Shown here: piece by piece, positions 49,050-58,688 of the stretch
Numbering within the stretch: position 1 is the stretch's first letter
Layout: every line of letters begins with the position of its first letter
Assembly (NCBI GenBank): GCA_029747015.1
Contig: JAKOGI010002714.1
Location: 26,971 to 90,970, forward strand
Length of the DNA: 64,000 bases
Direction of reading: 5' to 3'
Source: Carnegiea gigantea
Taxonomy: Eukaryota; Streptophyta; Magnoliopsida; Caryophyllales; Cactaceae
Made by a program: the position numbers and the translations under genes
Notes under the pieces: generated by a model
What the model was told of the DNA's origin: nothing
Seen by the model: the letters and a program-made list of their open reading frames with translations, nothing else
Databases searched by the model: none

Positions 49050-49520
49050 TCAATTTAAGCATGAATTATTTTGGAAGTATTTTAAGCGATTAAGTGCATT
49101 TCTTGCTCGATGTGGTTATTGTCTAACTAAATAGAAAATTTTAGACATTGTTGATGAGGGTGTGAATAGTGAAACCCGAACTCTTTTAGAATATTAGGAT
49201 TTTCATGGTAAAAATGTTGGTGAGGCATGTTATTTGCTTGGGTGGATTACTTGGGGTTCATTTGAATTTGAGAAGACTACTATTATTTTTAGATATTCAA
49301 TTTCTGATCCTCACCCATTCTACTGTAGATCTCATCACATTACTTTTTGGTGTGATTTCTGCAATTCTTCTGACCATAATATAAATTCATGTCCTTATTA
49401 TGCATGCTATGCTTAACCTAGTTTTGTATCGCCTGGGATAATACTGATGTTGTTCTGACCTTGCTTGATTCATCTTTTCCTTTAGCTCAGTGCACAGGGC
49501 TAGAGGTGGGTGAGCCTTTT
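49050..49520 (+). pseudogene. Gypsy gag-like gene, N-terminal part
   Basis: A frame from about 49062 reads FWKYFKRLSAFLARCGYCLT, then DIVDEGVNSETRTLL, then GWITWGSFEFEKT. This layout (short capsid stretch, E-G-V/L-N-x-E-T-R) is like gag of Tat/Athila elements. A complete CX2CX4HX4C knuckle, CDFCNSSDHNINSCPYY, lies at about 49351-49401. After a stop and frameshift the reading continues in the 85 bp segment 49436-49520 and is cut by the LTR-like insertion. In-frame stops near 49132 and 49196 show it is dead. Confidence 0.72.
49436..49520 (+). repeat. 85 bp duplication flanking the nested LTR-like block, left copy
   Basis: GGATAATACTGATGTTG... to GGTGAGCCTTTT. The right copy at 51471-51555 has the same length and starts at the very base where the inserted block ends. 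The two copies differ at several positions. 85 bp is far longer than the 4-6 bp TSD of LTR elements. Confidence 0.9.
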
Positions 49521-49523
49521 AAG

Positions 49524-51470
49524 TGATAAGCAAAAGAGTTGCAAGCATGCAGCCTTCGCTGCAGTACTTGAGTGTCATATCCTTGGGGAGGGGACGATGA
49601 TCAAGATTGAGGTCACAAACGACTAAACTAACTTAAACAGAATTAAGTTTTCCTAATAGAGAAATGGGCTAAAGTAACTTTTGACACTAAACTTACTATT
49701 CTAATCAAAATTAACCAGTTAGAAGTGAAACAAAACCAAACTAGCAAATTAACAGGAAACAAAATAAGGTATTCAAACAACATCAAAATAGTTCAAAGCT
49801 CAGAATTCATATATTCCCTATTCTAAATTTACCACAACTAACAAAACCAAAACCAAAATAGAGCCAAACTAGCAACGTACAGAACAACTAAATAGAGCCA
49901 ATAGGAGGGGAAGTACTAGAGCCGAAACAAAGCCATCAACCACCATTATTATCTAGGCAAACTAAGCAAACCATTCAAATTAACCATTCAGGCCATTCAC
50001 CATTTAGTCATCAACATCCTAGCAGCTACACCAAAACCAAACCAGAGTAGGTAAATGCATCACAAACCATCATATCCTATCCTAACATAGGTCACTATTT
50101 ATCAACCAAACCAAGGCCCAAAATCGAGTAAATGCATCAAGCCAGCATCATCCCTAACTAGCAGCAATAATAACCAAACCAGCGGTAATCACAGAATAAG
50201 AATCAGCAGCAATCAGACCCTTTCCATTGAACGCATAATCCAGCAATAACAACCAACATAATCAAGCACAATAAAACAAAGCAAGCTTGAATTAAAATCC
50301 AACAACAACTAAGAACAACGATCCTGGCTGTAGACAGATTCAAACCAAACCAAAAAAACCAACAGTAGAATCTCAGGCATTAATTGAAATAAGCATTGCC
50401 TAAATCAGACCATAACCGAAATTAAACAAACCTAGGGCAGGACATGGAACTGAGTAGCAGGGGAGGGGGCTTCAAATCTAGCTTCGATTTAGCTTTAAAA
50501 GCTACCAAGAAGATTACCAGAACCACCATTAACGAATAAAACACGATTAGACAGGGTAGGAGAAGAGCAAGAACAGCCACAACGTCTCAGCCATGGTGAA
50601 TCCGAAGCCCCGAAATCATAAAATTTCAACTAATCAAATAAAACAACCCTCCATTTCATGAAATACAACCAAAAAAATGTGTTCATGAGGTGAGAATCGA
50701 AACCCAAAATCTACCTAACACAAAACCCTAATCCTTAAAATTGAAAAAAGAACATCTGAATTTTCGAGAACAAAATTACCAAAATAAACTAACTAAAACC
50801 TAAGATTGTCTAACCTCTAACCTGGAGCTCTCCTTTGCAATTTATACCCATGCTTCCTTCAACCTTCGTCATCCGATTCCATAAGTGTGTGTAGAAATAA
50901 TGTGCTTCGCTGGCGTTTGAAGCGTGCATTACAGGTGGATGAGGATGGGGTGATGTGCTAGCTTGCTTGAAAGTTGAAGGTGATGAGCTGTTGAAGAGAG
51001 GTAAGAGATGGAGATGATGAAAATGGTGGAAGCAGATGAAGCAGGGGATGTATCAGGGAGGGAGTTTTCTGGCTCTTAGAACCGAGAGGGAAGAGAGTGA
51101 AGGTTAAGGGGGTTATTAAGACGGCAAGTGAGCTGCACATGAGGGCGGGGGAATTATGGGTTACGTGTCAGGCACACCTGGGGAGGGAATTGGACCGGTT
51201 AAATTGGGCTTTTTCTTTTTTTTCATTATTTTCAATGGGCTGAAATAGGAACTGCGCCCAGTAATCTGGATCAGTTTGAGTCAAGTCGGCCCAGTTCTTC
51301 ATATCCAGCATTTTTCTTGTATTTTTTCGCATTTTTCCATAATTTTTTTTCATTTTATTCAAAACCTACAAAATAAAATAAAATCAGATAAAAATCTAAA
51401 AATAACGATTATAATGAGTATAAAATAGGTGTAAACGTACCTTAAAAATGGCAAATTTTTAGCATGAACA
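49524..51470 (-). mobile_element. Nested LTR-like block, minus orientation
   Basis: 1947 bp; on the minus strand it starts TGTTCATGCTAAAAATTTG and ends TTTTGCTTATCA. It is similar in the same sense to 23290-24882, so both are taken as solo LTRs of one gypsy family in opposite orientation. It interrupts the gag-like frame. The minus-strand pyrimidine-rich leader (about 51130-50850) with a PSLIHPLLHLLPPFSSS-like frame is not supported as a gene. Confidence 0.7.
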
Positions 51471-51555
51471 GGATAATACTGAAGTTGTCCGGACCTTACC
51501 TGATTCACCCTTTCCTTTAGCTCAGTGCACAAGGCTCGAGGTGGGTGAGCCTTTT
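51471..51555 (+). repeat. 85 bp duplication flanking the nested LTR-like block, right copy
   Basis: Partner of 49436-49520. Here the coding frame continues into the second half of the gag-like gene without a break (PLAQCTRLEVGEPFGIVTRS). Confidence 0.9.
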
Positions 51556-52164
51556 GGGATTGTTACTAGGTCCAGTGTCGTTGATGCGTGTTTTGAGTCA
51601 GAAGATATTTTTGATAAGGTGCATGATCTAGTTGAGACTCCTTTGGCGGGGTCATGTGATGTGCTTGTGCATGAGGAGTCTCAAAACCTTAGTTTTTATG
51701 ATATTGTTCTTCCTAATCCACTTGATCATTGACATGTTTCACCGATGTGTTCACAACCTTCTCCTTCTCCTGAGTATGACATTGTTGAGCCTATTGATAA
51801 TTCTATGATTTCTGATTCTAATGTTGACTTAGGCCATGAGGATAACGTATTTAATGTGGTTGGTGGGAATGTTTATGATTATGTGCCCAGGTTACTTTAG
51901 GGGTATGATCCCTCTATTGATCCTTGCTGTGTAAGCCTAGAGGACCTACCTAGGAAAATCATGTGGACTACATTCTTTAATCCTTTCTATGATTTTTCTG
52001 TAAGCTTCAATAAGTTTAAGAGGATACTTATTCTCTTTGGTGTAATTTTGGTTATTCCCTCTCACCTTTTATTTTCTAAATTGTGGTCCCAGGAGTTTGA
52101 TAAGCTCCTGCGTGCTTTAACAGTGTCTGCTTTCATGAGCCAAGTCGAAGTCGTGATGCAGTAG
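51471..52164 (+). pseudogene. Gypsy gag-like gene, second part, unrecognised
   Basis: A frame continues from the right 85 bp copy: SVVDACFESEDIFDKVHDLV to 51730, a stop, then further open reading to about 52164 (FNPFYDFSVSFNKFKRILIL, SQEFDKLLRALTV). Codon use looks coding, and the rest of the element around it is non-coding, so it probably belongs to the ancestral gag or an extra ORF of this non-autonomous family. I do not recognise a domain, and nothing resembles protease or reverse transcriptase. Confidence 0.5.
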
Positions 52165-54110
52165 CTGATGCTCCATGTGCCCCATTTACGAGGCCAGATA
52201 GCTTAGATGCACTCTGCACCTAACCTGGTGAGATTTTTTTTTTTTTGGTCCCCTTCTCTAAGTTTTCTTTCCTTTAAATAATAATGCTTTATTTAAGCAT
52301 GGGGGAAGGGTAGCGTCATGTTTTTCATTTCGATTATTAGCTTGCATACTAGTTAGAGCGTATAGTTTTAGGTTTTCCTTTTGGATTGCATTAGTGTGTT
52401 GCATTTAGTTGATTTTTAGGTTTCCATTTTAGATTTGCATATAGGGATGGTGAGGATGGCTTTGAGATTCCCTCCAACGATATTTATGTTTAGGCAAAAA
52501 TAGCTTTCATGAGCTTGGGTAACTTTTGATGTGTAATCGCTTTTGGTGCAAAAAGTTTTGAAGGTTTTGTAAGTATTTCTTATTTTGACCCTTGTTTGAT
52601 TGAGAACTATGTTACACCCTAGAGTCATTAGCACTAATGCTGGTACATGAGCTTCATTTTGCGTGTTTAACGTGACTTTGGTAGCTGTCCTGTGAGATTT
52701 TGAGCCTTATTTGGACTAATTATTATATTTAGTCTTATGTTTCTTTCATATGTGTGACTCTTCCATGTTGCATATCTAGAACTTCCCTAAACTCTTGTTC
52801 CAAACCACATTCGTATGTGCATAGTTGATGATATAATAGAGGTATTTCTTTCTTTGAATATTTTAACCACATAGCCAAATAGCCTATCCTTTGTATTACA
52901 TGTTTATTTCCCTTTGCTAGCCCCTTTCGAGCCTATATCCGTTTTTGTTATGATCCCTTCATATTAGCCTTTGATTAAACACATATTCCCAACCTTTAAG
53001 CCAAGTCTATGGAGCATCATTTCAAGTATGTAGTGGGTGGTTTTGGGAGTAATTAAGGTTAATATGGCTTTGGTATGTTGGTTTGTTGAGGGATTGATGA
53101 TATTGAGCATTTGCTTTTGTTACCTCTTATTTGGATTGTAAATATATATATTTGGTTGCGAGTTGATAATTAGTGATCCTATGCCTTTCAATAATTGTAA
53201 TTTTCTATTATGTGCCCACATTGAGGACAATGTGTAATTCAAGCATGGGGGAGTTACGTTAGTCATTATATTTTCATTTTATCTCCCAAAAAAAACAAAA
53301 AAGAAAAAAAAAAGTTATGTTGAGGAAAAAGAAGAAAAGGAACATAAAGTCATGATGCCCAAAAAAAAAAAAAAAAATAGAGAAGAGAAAAAAAAGGAGG
53401 AAAAAAAACCCGTAAGTGATTGGTATTGGATATGTATATAACTTGATTTCTTTCTTTGTCAACTCATTTCCTATATGATTTGTTGGGATATGTTCATTAT
53501 GTTGCTGGGTTTGGAGTAATGGTAAACTTCATAGTTGCTTGGTATTTAGTTGGTTGCTCTCTAGTCACTTGGCTAAGTAGCTCCACATTGCCCAAATTCA
53601 TTTGTCCACTCCTTTCTCTTAACCTTTCTAGCCCACATTACAACCTAAGTAAGATCTTCTTGATTGTCTTGGGCACATTGCATTTTAATGGTAGGGAATT
53701 TGAGAGTCTTGTCAAGCCTATGGTAGATTGCATCTTTAGAATGAGTTTTGAGTGAACCTGTGATATATTTCAAACATATGAGTGGGAGTGTTCTACATTT
53801 CCCAAAAGTGAGATTCTACCACTCCATTGTGCTCTACTCAATCTCATGCGCTTGCATGACATGCTTTGCGGTTCTTTGGGGGTGATCAAGTTTGATATTG
53901 AGCTTGTGGTCTTATACATTTTCAAAAACCTTCTTCTCCTCCTGACTTTGAAATGTTTTGCGCACTATTTGGGGTTGCCGTTGATTGCTATTCTTGCTTA
54001 TGATATGCTATGACTTGCCTACTTTAAGAGGTTTATGTTTTGAGTCTTAGATACATCTTTCCTTATTGGTTCTATCTAGTGTTTGCTTGAGGACAAGCAA
54101 AGGTTTAAGT
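52165..54110. other. 3' untranslated part of the gypsy element
   Basis: No supported gene. Two segments resemble internal polypurine tracts: AAGCATGGGGGAAGGG (about 52296-52311) and CAAGCATGGGGGAG (about 53239-53252), the second after GAGGACAATGTG. Repeated tract-like copies are common in Tat/Athila 3' regions. An A-rich stretch spans about 53285-53410. Confidence 0.55.
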
Positions 54111-54120
54111 ATGGGGGAGT
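54111..54120 (+). promoter_or_regulatory. Polypurine tract of the nested gypsy element
   Basis: ATGGGGGAGT ends one base before the TGATAAGTGC start of the 3' LTR. The upstream GAGGACAAGCAAAGGTTTAA has the layout usual in Tat/Athila-like elements. It primes second-strand synthesis. Confidence 0.85.
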
Positions 54121-54121
54121 T

Positions 54122-55432
54122 TGATAAGTGCTCAATATGTACATCATTTCAGGACTATTTTGTGTCATTTTTAGGAGAATATTGTGCTTTAAGTTATTAT
54201 TTACGCTTCTATTCTCGATTTATGCTTGGGTATAGTTCCTTTATGTGTTTTGCAGGTTTTGGACCTTTTTGCCCTCGTTTTGACCCACAAATGAGTGTAT
54301 TTTGGCTCCCCACAGATGCCCCTGAGTTATCATGCCCGTGGAAAGAAGGAAGAACAGAAGAACACTGAGGCAGCGAACACCATAGTCGGTCCGTGGGGAA
54401 GGCCACGGTCTGTGGTGTCTTTATTTTCCCATAAGGCTTTTTGTTTCCTTGTGACTTTTTGACTTCCTGGCAATTTTAATTCCATTAAATCTCATGGCTC
54501 TTCAGCTTCCAAGACTCTTATTATAAAAAGTGCTCTTCTCTTCTCATTTCCACACATCCAACATCCATCGTTCTCTCATTTCCATTTTCTTCTCTTAGAT
54601 TATTTAGATTAGATTACATAGAGAGAGAGTGAGTTGAAGTGAAAATTTGCAAGGATTTCACCCCGAGTTTGCACGATGGTTTAAACGCGATTTTTGGCTA
54701 AGTAATTCTTATCTCTTCTCTTCTCTTTTCCTCTTTAGATTTATCATTTTAGGGTAGTTAGTTTGTTAATCTTTTATTATGTCTGAGTAGTTTCCTTTAG
54801 TATAGGAATTTAATAGTTTGCGGAATTGTTATTAGATCATGTTTTAGTTTATAGAATTGTGCTTATTTCATGATTGGTTTGATTTCATTCTATCAAGTGC
54901 TATTCATGTTGTTAGTGGATTTTTGGCCAAAATTTGCTTGCACACTTGAAATAATCGAGTGAACATTCGAAATGCGATATTTGGTTGTTATACTGCTTGA
55001 ACAAACTTAGCATAACTTCGTCTCGAAAGAGAGATTTATGTGTTAGGAGGGCTATTAAGTAATCAAAAATATTAAACTTGGATTAAGTCAAATTAGCATA
55101 AAAGAGTGACGTTTGTTTACTTTGGGCAAATTTAGTTGGTTTTGAAAGAATAGACTGAATTTCTGTATAGATTGCCATTACTCGAAATTAACCAATTAGG
55201 GAAAGGCACTTGTTTATCATTTTAATTCAATTCCTTTCACAACTACGAAAATTCCTAGGGGTTTTTTCAATATTTAATTTAGAAAAGTTTATTTGCAGTT
55301 GTTAATTCGAAACCATTTGAATTTGGATTCGCTTAGCATATCTTGAGGGATTATAACTCAGTAGTTTCGCCTAGTCTCTGTGGGATCGATTTTGAATAGC
55401 TACAACACCACTGTGGGCTTGCGGGCCTATCA
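54122..55432 (+). repeat. 3' LTR of the nested gypsy element
   Basis: 1311 bp, matching the 5' LTR and the solo LTR. Ends GCGGGCCTATCA, followed by the TSD CATTC. Confidence 0.94.
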
Positions 55433-55610
55433 CATTCAAATAAGGCACTGTATAATCAAAAGTATATTCAAAATCAATCTTTGCTGGATCAGGTAAATAA
55501 TCATAGGAAGATTTTATTCACTCAAACTTTCAGTTTACTTTTGGTACTCATGTATCAATATAGTTTTCTACCTTTTTTTTATTCGAGTATCCTCACCAAA
55601 TGATTTAATT
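55433..55610 (+). repeat. Tandem duplication unit 2, part B
   Basis: Second copy of 46475-46652, containing the end of the second-gene exon (GGCACTGTATAATC) and an intron start. Its last word GATTTAATT leads into unduplicated CACTA sequence (TGATTAGGTCTC). Confidence 0.9.
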
Positions 55611-56822
55611 TGATTAGGTCTCTAGGGTGGTCATGCTGGGATAGAAAGGTTAGTCGACAAGGTGATTGAGGAAAACTGGACAGGGTAAAAACTTTCAGGA
55701 ATTCAAAGAGAAGAGAGTTGGCTCATTGTTTTCTATGTGGCATGGTATATAAATATTTTTAATTCCTTACTTTTGAGGTTTGATTGGTTATTTATTTTGC
55801 ATTAGCTGGGTTTTTGAAAGTAAATTAATATTTTTTTATAGGCCTTTACTGAGGGCAAAAAGAGGTAGACAAGGACTTATTGAGCAAAATTCTCTATGAA
55901 AAGTTATTCACTACTCTTAAGCAACCTCCAGGTAAGAGCTTGCTTTTTATTTTCATGTTGGAATGGTGAGTCTTAGTAATGTTTGTGCTGAAACTACAAT
56001 GATTGTGGTTCTATCGTTGGTTGCACTGAGTTGTTCTATTTTGCAATTCCCTTAGAGACCTGCATCCTCCATTTTATACATGATTACTAAGGTGCCTATC
56101 GTAGTTGTAGTTGTAGCGTTCAACGTTATTGAACCTGTACCCTTGCTAGGTTAGTCCCAATGTGTGGCAATTGTGACACTATAATTATATTCATGGTTGT
56201 AGTTCTCTATTATTGGTTGAAGTCAATTGTGTTCTACTATTGCAATTACTTAAAACAATTTTCTTTTGTCGTTGTTTCCATCCCTTCTTTTTGTTGCTGC
56301 TGGTGCTCTTCGAAGTAACAAACTCCTTATTGCTATTATTTGCTACATACGTATCTTGTTGTTGCACCTTTAACTCTTTGCAGTGACAAATACAGTTTTT
56401 TCAATAATTTCTTTATTCTTTGTTTCATTTCCCAAACAGATTGCATTTCTGGAGTTAGCATCTCTTACTGAAGAGAATGAAGTTGAAGATTGGATTAATA
56501 TTCTTATAGAAGTTAGGCATGCTTTCAAAGTGTAGTTATAACTAATGATTATAGGTCCAACAAGTACTTTTCCGATGTATGTTCGATCACATACAACAAA
56601 AAAATTAGTAGGATGGATATTCAAAGCAATGCAAGAATATTTGACTTTGTTTTTCTTAGGCTTTGTTACCTACGTCTACTATCGATAATTTTTTCAGGAA
56701 CTAGTACTGTACAGTGCTAGTTGTTTGATGTATATTGGTTTGTTAATAAGTTGGTTAATTTAATTTGTTGGAGAACATGTACATATATATATATACATAT
56801 ATATATACATATATATATATAT

Positions 56823-56882
<60 letters not shown>

Positions 56883-56959
56883 GTAATCTATAATATATCT
56901 ATGTTGTAGTGTATGTATGTGTGTGTTGTGTGTTGTGTGTATATATATATTATTATATA

Positions 56960-56995
<36 letters not shown>

Positions 56996-57224
56996 GTATG
57001 TATATATATATATACACACACACACACGTATATATATCTCTCAGGATCCTTAAGTTATTTATTTATGCAGGTTAGTGCTGGTAATTAATATAAATGCTAT
57101 TAGTTTAAAAGTAGAATAATTGTATAAAATTGTTCTATTTTTAAATTAATAGATTTTATATTAATTATCAGCATTTTATTTTTTAAAATTAAAATGATAT
57201 TAACAATACTTATAAATGTGGGGG
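55611..57224 (+). other. 3' part of the 17.3 kb CACTA
   Basis: Contains coding-like pieces of unknown identity, for example after an AG at 55617 and a stretch near 56440-56530 (ASLTEENEVEDWINILIEVR), which may be last exons of the second gene. A TA/CA microsatellite occupies about 56780-57035. Confidence 0.45.
56780..57035. repeat. TA/CA microsatellite
   Basis: Alternating (TA)n, (CA)n and TATG blocks. No coding content. Confidence 0.96.
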
Positions 57225-57482
57225 AAATTACAATTTTTTACATCTCTCAAAGTGGGGGTATCATAAAATGATCACACTTTTATTGTGGGTAATTAATACT
57301 TAACTCACATTTATAAGTGTGGGCAATAGAGTTCTGTCCACATTTCCAGTAACTGTGGAGAATAATTCCACACACTTGAGTTCCCTACACCTAGCTTAAA
57401 TGTGGGCAACTGTTATTGCCACACTTATACGTGTGGTTATCGGCAAAATTAAATGTGGAGGTAACCAACCTTTTTTATAGTG
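57225..57482 (+). repeat. 3' TIR and subterminal repeats of the 17.3 kb CACTA
   Basis: Motifs CACTTTTATTGTGGGT, ACATTTATAAGTGTGGGC, ACATTTCCAGTAACTGTGGAG, ACACTTATACGTGTGG and AAATGTGGAG come before the terminal TTTTTTATAGTG. Subterminal density is higher than at the 5' end, as in other CACTA elements. Confidence 0.88.
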
Positions 57483-57485
57483 CAA

Positions 57486-57753
57486 GTGTATTCCATACCC
57501 AGTGAATGAACCACTTTTGTGACAGTCAAGCTGCTATGCATATTGCTAAGAATCCAGTGCTTCATGAGAGATCCAAACACATAATAATTGACTGTCATTT
57601 TGTTCGTGATAGACTTGCTTGAGGGGATTTGGTACCTTCCCATCTTCCATCCATGGGGCAACCAGCAGATTTGCTTACTAAGGCCCTTGGAACCAAGCAA
57701 TTTATTCACCTATGAGACAAGTTGGACTTGATTTCATCCTCATGGACAAACTT
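57486..57753 (+). pseudogene. Copia gag-pol, second part (end of RNase H)
   Basis: Continues the RNase H region cut at 40221. It reads [20 protein letters not shown], then [14 protein letters not shown], then QPADLLTKALGTKQF. These are the last conserved blocks of a copia polyprotein, including the catalytic-region D in CDSQAA. A stop in the first codons after the junction and one near 57713 show decay. Followed by a purine-rich GAGGGGAAG just before the 3' LTR at 57763. Confidence 0.93.
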
Positions 57754-57762
57754 GAGGGGAAG

Positions 57763-58005
57763 TATTATGGCATATAGAATATTATTGCATAAAGAATATT
57801 ATTGAATTTCAAAGTCTTGTAACATTGGTATTGCATTTAGGAAATAATTTCTTCTGCTATCTCCTCTTATTTTTCGGTTTAGGCCAGCTTACGTTAGAAG
57901 CTAAGGTTTGCATATTTACGTACCTTGGTCGTGTACGTAGAGGAGCAAGGCAATGAATAGATTATTCACAATGCAAACAAACACATTGTTCTTTGCTTTT
58001 GTTCA
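57763..58005 (+). repeat. 3' LTR of the nested copia element
   Basis: 243 bp, from TATTATGGCATATAGAAT to CTTTGCTTTTGTTCA. It keeps two short segments lost from the 5' LTR and is closer to the ancestral form. TSD GTTGC follows at 58006-58010. Confidence 0.93.
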
Positions 58006-58010
58006 GTTGC

Positions 58011-58688
58011 CAATTGACAATCTAAGTGCCTATGTTAATTTCATTTATTTTGTGACCAACACCTTGATTAACGACAGTAAAAAAAAGTAGCTCAACATTA
58101 ACGGGGCAAGTCTGTGACCAAGACTTTATGTCGCCCAAGCTGTAGTAGTTTTGTGTGTGAACAACAATATCTTTGGTTGCCAATTTCATCTATTTTGTTG
58201 TCAAAGTCTATTTTGAATAATACAAATGCATTTTGTGATTACAAAAAATGGTCAAAAAATTAAAAAATCTTTTAAAACAAATTAAAGTTTGTAACTATAG
58301 TTTAAACATAACACCGTTATCTTGGGCCCAAACTTAGTTTCCTCGTATGCTTTTTTTGGCCATCTTTTTTTGGGTGATATGCAGCTGCTATATAACTTGT
58401 GAGTTGTGTTCCTCAAACAGCTCTCCACGCAAAAAAAAAGTCGCCTCTCCCTCCCCTTCTAATACGCAAACTTTAGAATGTACATAAATAAATAAAATCT
58501 CTTCGCTTTTTTCAAAAAGCTTAAAATCTCCCCAAAATTGGCTTCAAATCGAGCCTCTTTGGCCCCCCTCCCTCATTTCTCTCTCTTGTAAAAATAATGT
58601 TCATATTTTAAAGATGATGAATGGTACACGGTTGATTCTCATGAAGAGAAGATAGAGAGAGAAGGAACAGAGAAATTAACCATCAAAT
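58011..58688 (+). promoter_or_regulatory. Probable promoter and 5' UTR of the 58689 gene
   Basis: A TATATAA box at 58389-58395 is followed by a pyrimidine-rich stretch (58436-58460, 58560-58590) usual in plant leaders. The ATG lies about 290 bp after the TATA. Position and composition only; no expression data. The copia LTR begins 378 bp upstream of the TATA. Confidence 0.45.

Larger units (their letters stand above)
47587..55432 (+). mobile_element. Complete-ended Tat/Athila-like gypsy element without pol
   Basis: 7846 bp, with LTRs of 1313 and 1311 bp and an exact 5 bp TSD CATTC (47582-47586, 55433-55437). The primer site TGGTGCCATTGCCAGGGA follows the 5' LTR. A polypurine tract ATGGGGGAGT precedes the 3' LTR, after the GAGGACAAGC words common in Tat/Athila elements. 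The interior has a gag-like frame with a zinc knuckle and a second unrecognised frame. It has no recognised reverse transcriptase, RNase H or integrase, so it is non-autonomous. A further LTR-like block is nested at 49524-51470. Confidence 0.94.
40222..57482 (+). mobile_element. 17.3 kb CACTA transposon with complete ends, nested in copia RNase H
   Basis: Starts CACTACAAAAAATAATG and ends CTTTTTTATAGTG (reverse complement CACTATAAAAAAG), with 3 bp TSD CAA on both sides. Subterminal motifs of the ACTTATAAGTGTGG type lie at both ends. About 9 kb of its length is later gypsy sequence plus an internal tandem duplication. The remainder holds the exon series of a second gene, matched in the minus-strand CACTA. 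I see no TNPD (no Transposase-associated, TNP2, DUF4218 or DUF4216 motifs), so it is probably non-autonomous. Confidence 0.94.
35215..58005 (+). mobile_element. Ty1-copia retrotransposon split by nested insertions
   Basis: Flanked by a 5 bp TSD GTTGC (35210-35214 and 58006-58010). LTR ends match: TATTATGGCATATA at both starts and CTTTGCTTTY-TTCA at both ends. Removing the hAT-like element (with one TSD copy) and the 17.3 kb CACTA leaves about 4.4 kb, a plausible size for a decayed copia element. Gene order gag, integrase, reverse transcriptase, RNase H is seen on the plus strand. The terminal TG has become TA at both LTRs. Its 3' end lies 683 bp upstream of the host gene start codon at 58689. 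Confidence 0.95.
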
